A stretch of 8,967 bases of DNA. It comes from Flavobacteriaceae bacterium (GTDB taxonomy: Bacteria; Bacteroidota; Bacteroidia; Flavobacteriales; Flavobacteriaceae). Each line of letters opens with the position of its first letter. Position 1 is the first letter of the stretch. Under the pieces are notes generated by a model, which had not been told where the DNA came from, made no database searches, and saw only the letters and a program-made list of their open reading frames with translations. Both the position numbers and the translations under genes were made by a program. The DNA lies in NCBI GenBank assembly GCA_002690085.1, contig NZDM01000111.1:1-8967 (forward strand), read 5' to 3'. Positions 7,233 to 8,967 of this stretch are shown here, piece by piece.

Positions 7233-7256
7233 GACTTATGAATATATTCATAAGTC
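7233..7256. repeat. Palindrome 2, second copy of the 18-bp shared core
   Basis: A 24-bp perfect palindrome made of the shared core TTATGAATATATTCATAA (7236-7253) extended by GAC on the left and GTC on the right. It ends 4 bp before the Shine-Dalgarno of the lamin-tail gene. As DNA it is a candidate operator. As RNA it would form a 10-12-bp hairpin almost touching the ribosome binding site, so it could also act on translation. Confidence 0.78.
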
Positions 7257-7260
7257 ATTA

Positions 7261-7275
7261 AAGGAGCTAACTGTG
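7261..7275 (+). promoter_or_regulatory. Strong Shine-Dalgarno fixing a GTG start
   Basis: AAGGAG (7261-7266) is followed by six bases and then GTG at 7273-7275. The frame upstream closes at TAA 7222-7224 and offers no ATG between, so this site decides the start of the lamin-tail gene. It is the best ribosome binding site in the window. Confidence 0.85.
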
Positions 7276-8091
7276 AATTTTGAAACTAGACAGAATATAG
7301 CCAATGAAATTTGGCTAACTGATGCACGTTCAGCACTTGATAAAGTGCATCAACAGATCAAAACAAATACATTAAGCGCACTGCCAAATCTTCAAAACCA
7401 GCGTCACGCACATGGTGCAATTCAGTCTTACTGGCATAGTTGTTTTAAACTAATGGCTCCCCTTCAGGTGCAAATTGATCATGTTAATACTCTTGATTCA
7501 AATGAAAGTATTGAAATAAAAAATACGGGCCCTGCAATCATCGATCTTGAGAATTGGCGCATAGAACTTGTAGATAATGGTGAAACTTTATTTACATTTC
7601 CTCGCAATAGTTACATTAAACCAAGCCAAATTATCAAAGTTGAACAACAGCAAAGTACATTTATGTTCAACAAGCTATCGCCACTATTTAATCAACATGG
7701 CTGTGAAGTTAGATTAGTTGACTCTGAAGGTAGCTTAGTAAGCAGTTGGATCAATGGCAGAAAAGCACATGACTCTGTCATTATTTCTCATATAAACCAT
7801 GATTCACTAACTGGCAGAGATGAAAATAAAGACCATATTGAGCTAATTAATTTGAGTACTTCATGGGTAGATTTATCTGGTTGGACAATTTGTATTAAAG
7901 ATGGACCTGAATTTACCTTTCCCCACTTAGCAAAAATAGAACCTTGCTCTGAACTAAGAATTTACGCTAACAGAATTGAGCTTGGTAGCTTTTCATTTGA
8001 TAGCGCTTCACCCATCTTTCAACTAACAACTAGCGCCGTTGCTTTATTAGATAAAAATAAGCAACTCGTAAACGAATATCACTTTGCATAA
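7273..8091 (+). CDS. Tandem lamin-tail-domain protein without signal peptide, function unknown
   Basis: A 272-residue protein starting at GTG. Residues 1-64 are hydrophilic and probably helical. Two repeats of an immunoglobulin-like lamin tail fold follow (about 65-160 and 169-270). Repeat 1 shows IEIKN (80-84), IDLENW (90-95) and TFP (108-110). Repeat 2 shows the matching IELIN (189-193), VDLSGW (199-204) and TFP (215-217), so an internal duplication is clear. Many bacterial lamin-tail proteins are exported, often as accessory domains of nucleases or surface proteins; here there is no signal peptide, membrane helix or catalytic domain, so the protein looks cytoplasmic. It may be a binding or scaffold protein, but no function can be assigned. 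By eye it is more AT-rich than the exporter genes. It is a single-gene unit, with the palindrome-bearing leader before it and a strong terminator after it. Confidence 0.85.
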   Translation: MNFETRQNIANEIWLTDARSALDKVHQQIKTNTLSALPNLQNQRHAHGAIQSYWHSCFKLMAPLQVQIDHVNTLDSNESIEIKNTGPAIIDLENWRIELVDNGETLFTFPRNSYIKPSQIIKVEQQQSTFMFNKLSPLFNQHGCEVRLVDSEGSLVSSWINGRKAHDSVIISHINHDSLTGRDENKDHIELINLSTSWVDLSGWTICIKDGPEFTFPHLAKIEPCSELRIYANRIELGSFSFDSASPIFQLTTSAVALLDKNKQLVNEYHFA

Positions 8092-8116
8092 CTCCCTAAG
8101 CTTTTAGTGATTTTTT

Positions 8117-8141
8117 GGGGGCATTAGCCCCCTTTTTTTTT
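8117..8141 (+). terminator. Strong intrinsic terminator of the lamin-tail gene
   Basis: Stem GGGGGC (8117-8122) pairs with GCCCCC (8127-8132) around an ATTA loop and is followed directly by nine T (8133-8141). It lies 25 bp after the stop codon. The run of T before the stem gives no T tail on the minus strand, so it acts for + strand transcription. Confidence 0.93.
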
Positions 8142-8166
8142 AAATGATATGATGCAGGCTCATAAT
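8139..8166 (+). promoter_or_regulatory. Candidate sigma-70 promoter for the membrane protein gene
   Basis: TTTAAA (8139-8144) and CATAAT (8161-8166) are separated by 16 bp and match the -35 and -10 consensus at four and five of six positions. Transcription would start near 8173, giving a leader of about a dozen bases. The -35 overlaps the T tract of the upstream terminator. In AT-rich DNA such matches are common. Confidence 0.35.
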
Positions 8167-8185
8167 AAAAACAGAGCTCAAGGAT

Positions 8186-8806
8186 ATGATTTTATACACA
8201 CTCTTAACTATTCTCATGGTTGTACTTGGTATGCTCACTTTTGTGCCTAGATACCAAGCTGTAATTAACCGATTTTCTACAGGTATTAATTTTTTCCTTA
8301 CCTTAATTGCCACCTTATTTGGTGTGCTATTAGCTATGGCATTTGCCAACATAGAAGAAGAACAAAAAGAAAAAGAGCACGTCATTAAGCTCATGCAAGC
8401 CACCATCGCCGCCATAGAGAGTTCTCATGATTATTCAGAAGACCTGTATGAGTTTTACTTAGAGCTGCCTAAGAAAGACGAAACCCGAGCACACTTTTTT
8501 GATAAGAACCCGCTGCCATTTCCTGATTACCTAAACACCTTTATGAGGCAAAGTCTGGTTAACAGAACGCTTTCAGAAGACACACTGATAGATTTAAATG
8601 AGTATAAGTTTAATTTACAGAAAACAAGTAATGGCAACCAACCACAAATTTATCTTCTGCTATTGACGTATACAATTGAGGCATTGCAACTGGAAATTGC
8701 CTATCAAAAAGGTGAAAAGTCGTTATCTGAATTGGAGCAAGCAATTGACAGTAAAGATAAAAAATTCAACTTAGCTTTGGATAAAGTGAAAGGCTCAAGC
8801 CTTTAA
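8186..8806 (+). CDS. Small membrane protein with N-terminal helix pair, function unknown
   Basis: A 206-residue protein that I do not recognise. Two hydrophobic helices (about 2-20 and 33-54) are joined by a short segment with R22 and R29. Then comes a strongly charged, heptad-like helix (about 55-80, NIEEEQKEKEHVIKLM), a middle part rich in acidic and aromatic residues (81-150), and C-terminal helices (about 155-200). Topology is ambiguous. A cytoplasmic C-terminal domain would be usual, but the positive charges sit in the loop and acidic residues follow helix 2, which by the positive-inside rule would put the loop in the cytoplasm. The frame upstream is closed at TGA 8150-8152 and contains no other ATG. 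AAGGA (8180-8184) is only one base from ATG 8186, too close for an ideal Shine-Dalgarno; GAG at 8174-8176 is better spaced. It stands alone between two hairpins. Confidence 0.8.
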   Translation: MILYTLLTILMVVLGMLTFVPRYQAVINRFSTGINFFLTLIATLFGVLLAMAFANIEEEQKEKEHVIKLMQATIAAIESSHDYSEDLYEFYLELPKKDETRAHFFDKNPLPFPDYLNTFMRQSLVNRTLSEDTLIDLNEYKFNLQKTSNGNQPQIYLLLLTYTIEALQLEIAYQKGEKSLSELEQAIDSKDKKFNLALDKVKGSSL

Positions 8807-8835
8807 GCTGTTTTCACCCATTTAAAAATAACAAA

Positions 8836-8854
8836 GCGAGGGGTAAACCCTCGC
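8836..8854. repeat. GC-rich hairpin, possible REP-type element or minus-strand terminator
   Basis: GCGAGGG (8836-8842) pairs perfectly with CCCTCGC (8848-8854) around GTAAA. On the + strand no T run follows. On the minus strand the stem is followed by CTTT and then a T-rich stretch (complement of 8823-8835), so it fits better as a terminator for a gene arriving from the right, or as a dispersed palindromic element. It lies 29 bp after the stop codon of the membrane protein gene. Confidence 0.55.
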
Positions 8855-8876
8855 CTACATTGAAACTTCGTTCTTC

Positions 8877-8967
8877 GCTTCTAGCTTCTAGCTTCTAGCT
8901 TCTAGCTTCTAGCTTCTAGCTTCTAGCTTCTAGCTTCTAGCTTCTAGCTTCTAGCTTCTAGCTTCTA
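8877..8967. repeat. Heptanucleotide tandem array, 13 perfect copies of GCTTCTA
   Basis: The last 91 bases are exactly 13 uninterrupted copies of GCTTCTA (TAGAAGC on the other strand), running to the final base, so the true copy number may be higher. The bases before it (8866-8876) are a degenerate TTC-rich lead-in. Because 7 is not a multiple of 3, every frame on both strands meets TAG every 21 bases, so the array cannot be coding. Perfect copies suggest recent expansion by slipped-strand replication. Confidence 0.98.

Larger units (their letters stand above)
6955..7272. other. 318-bp AT-rich non-coding region with paired palindromes and a structured leader
   Basis: No credible gene is visible here on either strand. 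The contents in order are: a first palindrome (6983-7002); a weak promoter-like pair TTGAAT (7013-7018) and TAAAAT (7034-7039), whose 15-bp spacing is short; an AT-rich stretch; a foldable segment (7103-7159); a purine-rich linker; a 5-bp hairpin ACTAC (7192-7196) with GTAGT (7209-7213); and the second palindrome (7233-7256), next to the Shine-Dalgarno of the following gene. The organisation suggests a long regulated 5' leader for the lamin-tail gene, or a small RNA gene upstream of it. Confidence 0.6.

Noticed and set aside
7216..7233. A sigma-54-like promoter, TGGG ... TTGCG, before the lamin-tail gene
   Set aside because: GG and GC are 11 bases apart, not the strict 10, so it should not function as a -24/-12 promoter.
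8081..8108. A second Xer site at the end of the lamin-tail gene (ACTTTGCATAA resembles a XerC arm)
   Set aside because: The opposite arm (AAGCTTTTAGT) does not resemble a XerD site, and the match lies in the last codons of the gene.

Overview
The window looks like a piece of chromosome from a marine gammaproteobacterium, most plausibly Pseudoalteromonas or a close Alteromonadales relative. The reasons are moderately low GC, Q/N/K-rich proteins and AT-rich intergenic DNA. This is a judgement from composition and gene style, not from a database match. All convincing genes lie on the + strand.

Positions 1-4210 hold a compact four-gene operon for a MacAB-type tripartite exporter. It encodes a periplasmic adaptor whose 5' end lies outside the window, a LolD/MacB-like ATPase, and two different FtsX/MacB-type permeases. 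Intergenic gaps are 12, 14 and 2 bp. The adaptor keeps the AcrA-like tip signature (R...ISK.E) of adaptors that dock on a TolC-like outer-membrane channel.

After a hairpin with a weak T tail (about 4233-4255) comes a two-gene regulatory operon. It encodes an NtrC-type sigma-54 activator (4286-5620) and an NtrY-like sensor kinase (5620-6954), joined by a TAATG stop/start overlap. The kinase has two membrane helices separated by only a few residues, so it probably senses within the membrane or through a partner. The simplest reading is that the pair controls the exporter next to it, but the exporter promoter is not in the window.

Positions 6955-7272 are a 318-bp non-coding stretch and the most unusual part of the window. 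Two perfect palindromes share an 18-bp core (TTATGAATATATTCATAA) and sit at its two ends, 252 bp apart centre to centre. Between them is a sequence that can fold as a three-way junction (7103-7159), then a further hairpin. The second palindrome ends 4 bp before a strong Shine-Dalgarno and a GTG start. That start opens a 272-residue protein with two tandem lamin-tail-like domains and no visible signal peptide (7273-8091), closed by a strong intrinsic terminator.

A separate gene (8186-8806) encodes an unrecognised protein with an N-terminal pair of membrane helices and a helical, charged C-terminal part. The window ends in a GC-rich hairpin (8836-8854) and exactly 13 perfect copies of the heptamer GCTTCTA (8877-8967), which run to the last base and may continue beyond it.

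The exporter and its two-component system are a recognisable type of module. The possibly undescribed part is the leader with paired palindromes and folded RNA joined to the tandem lamin-tail protein.
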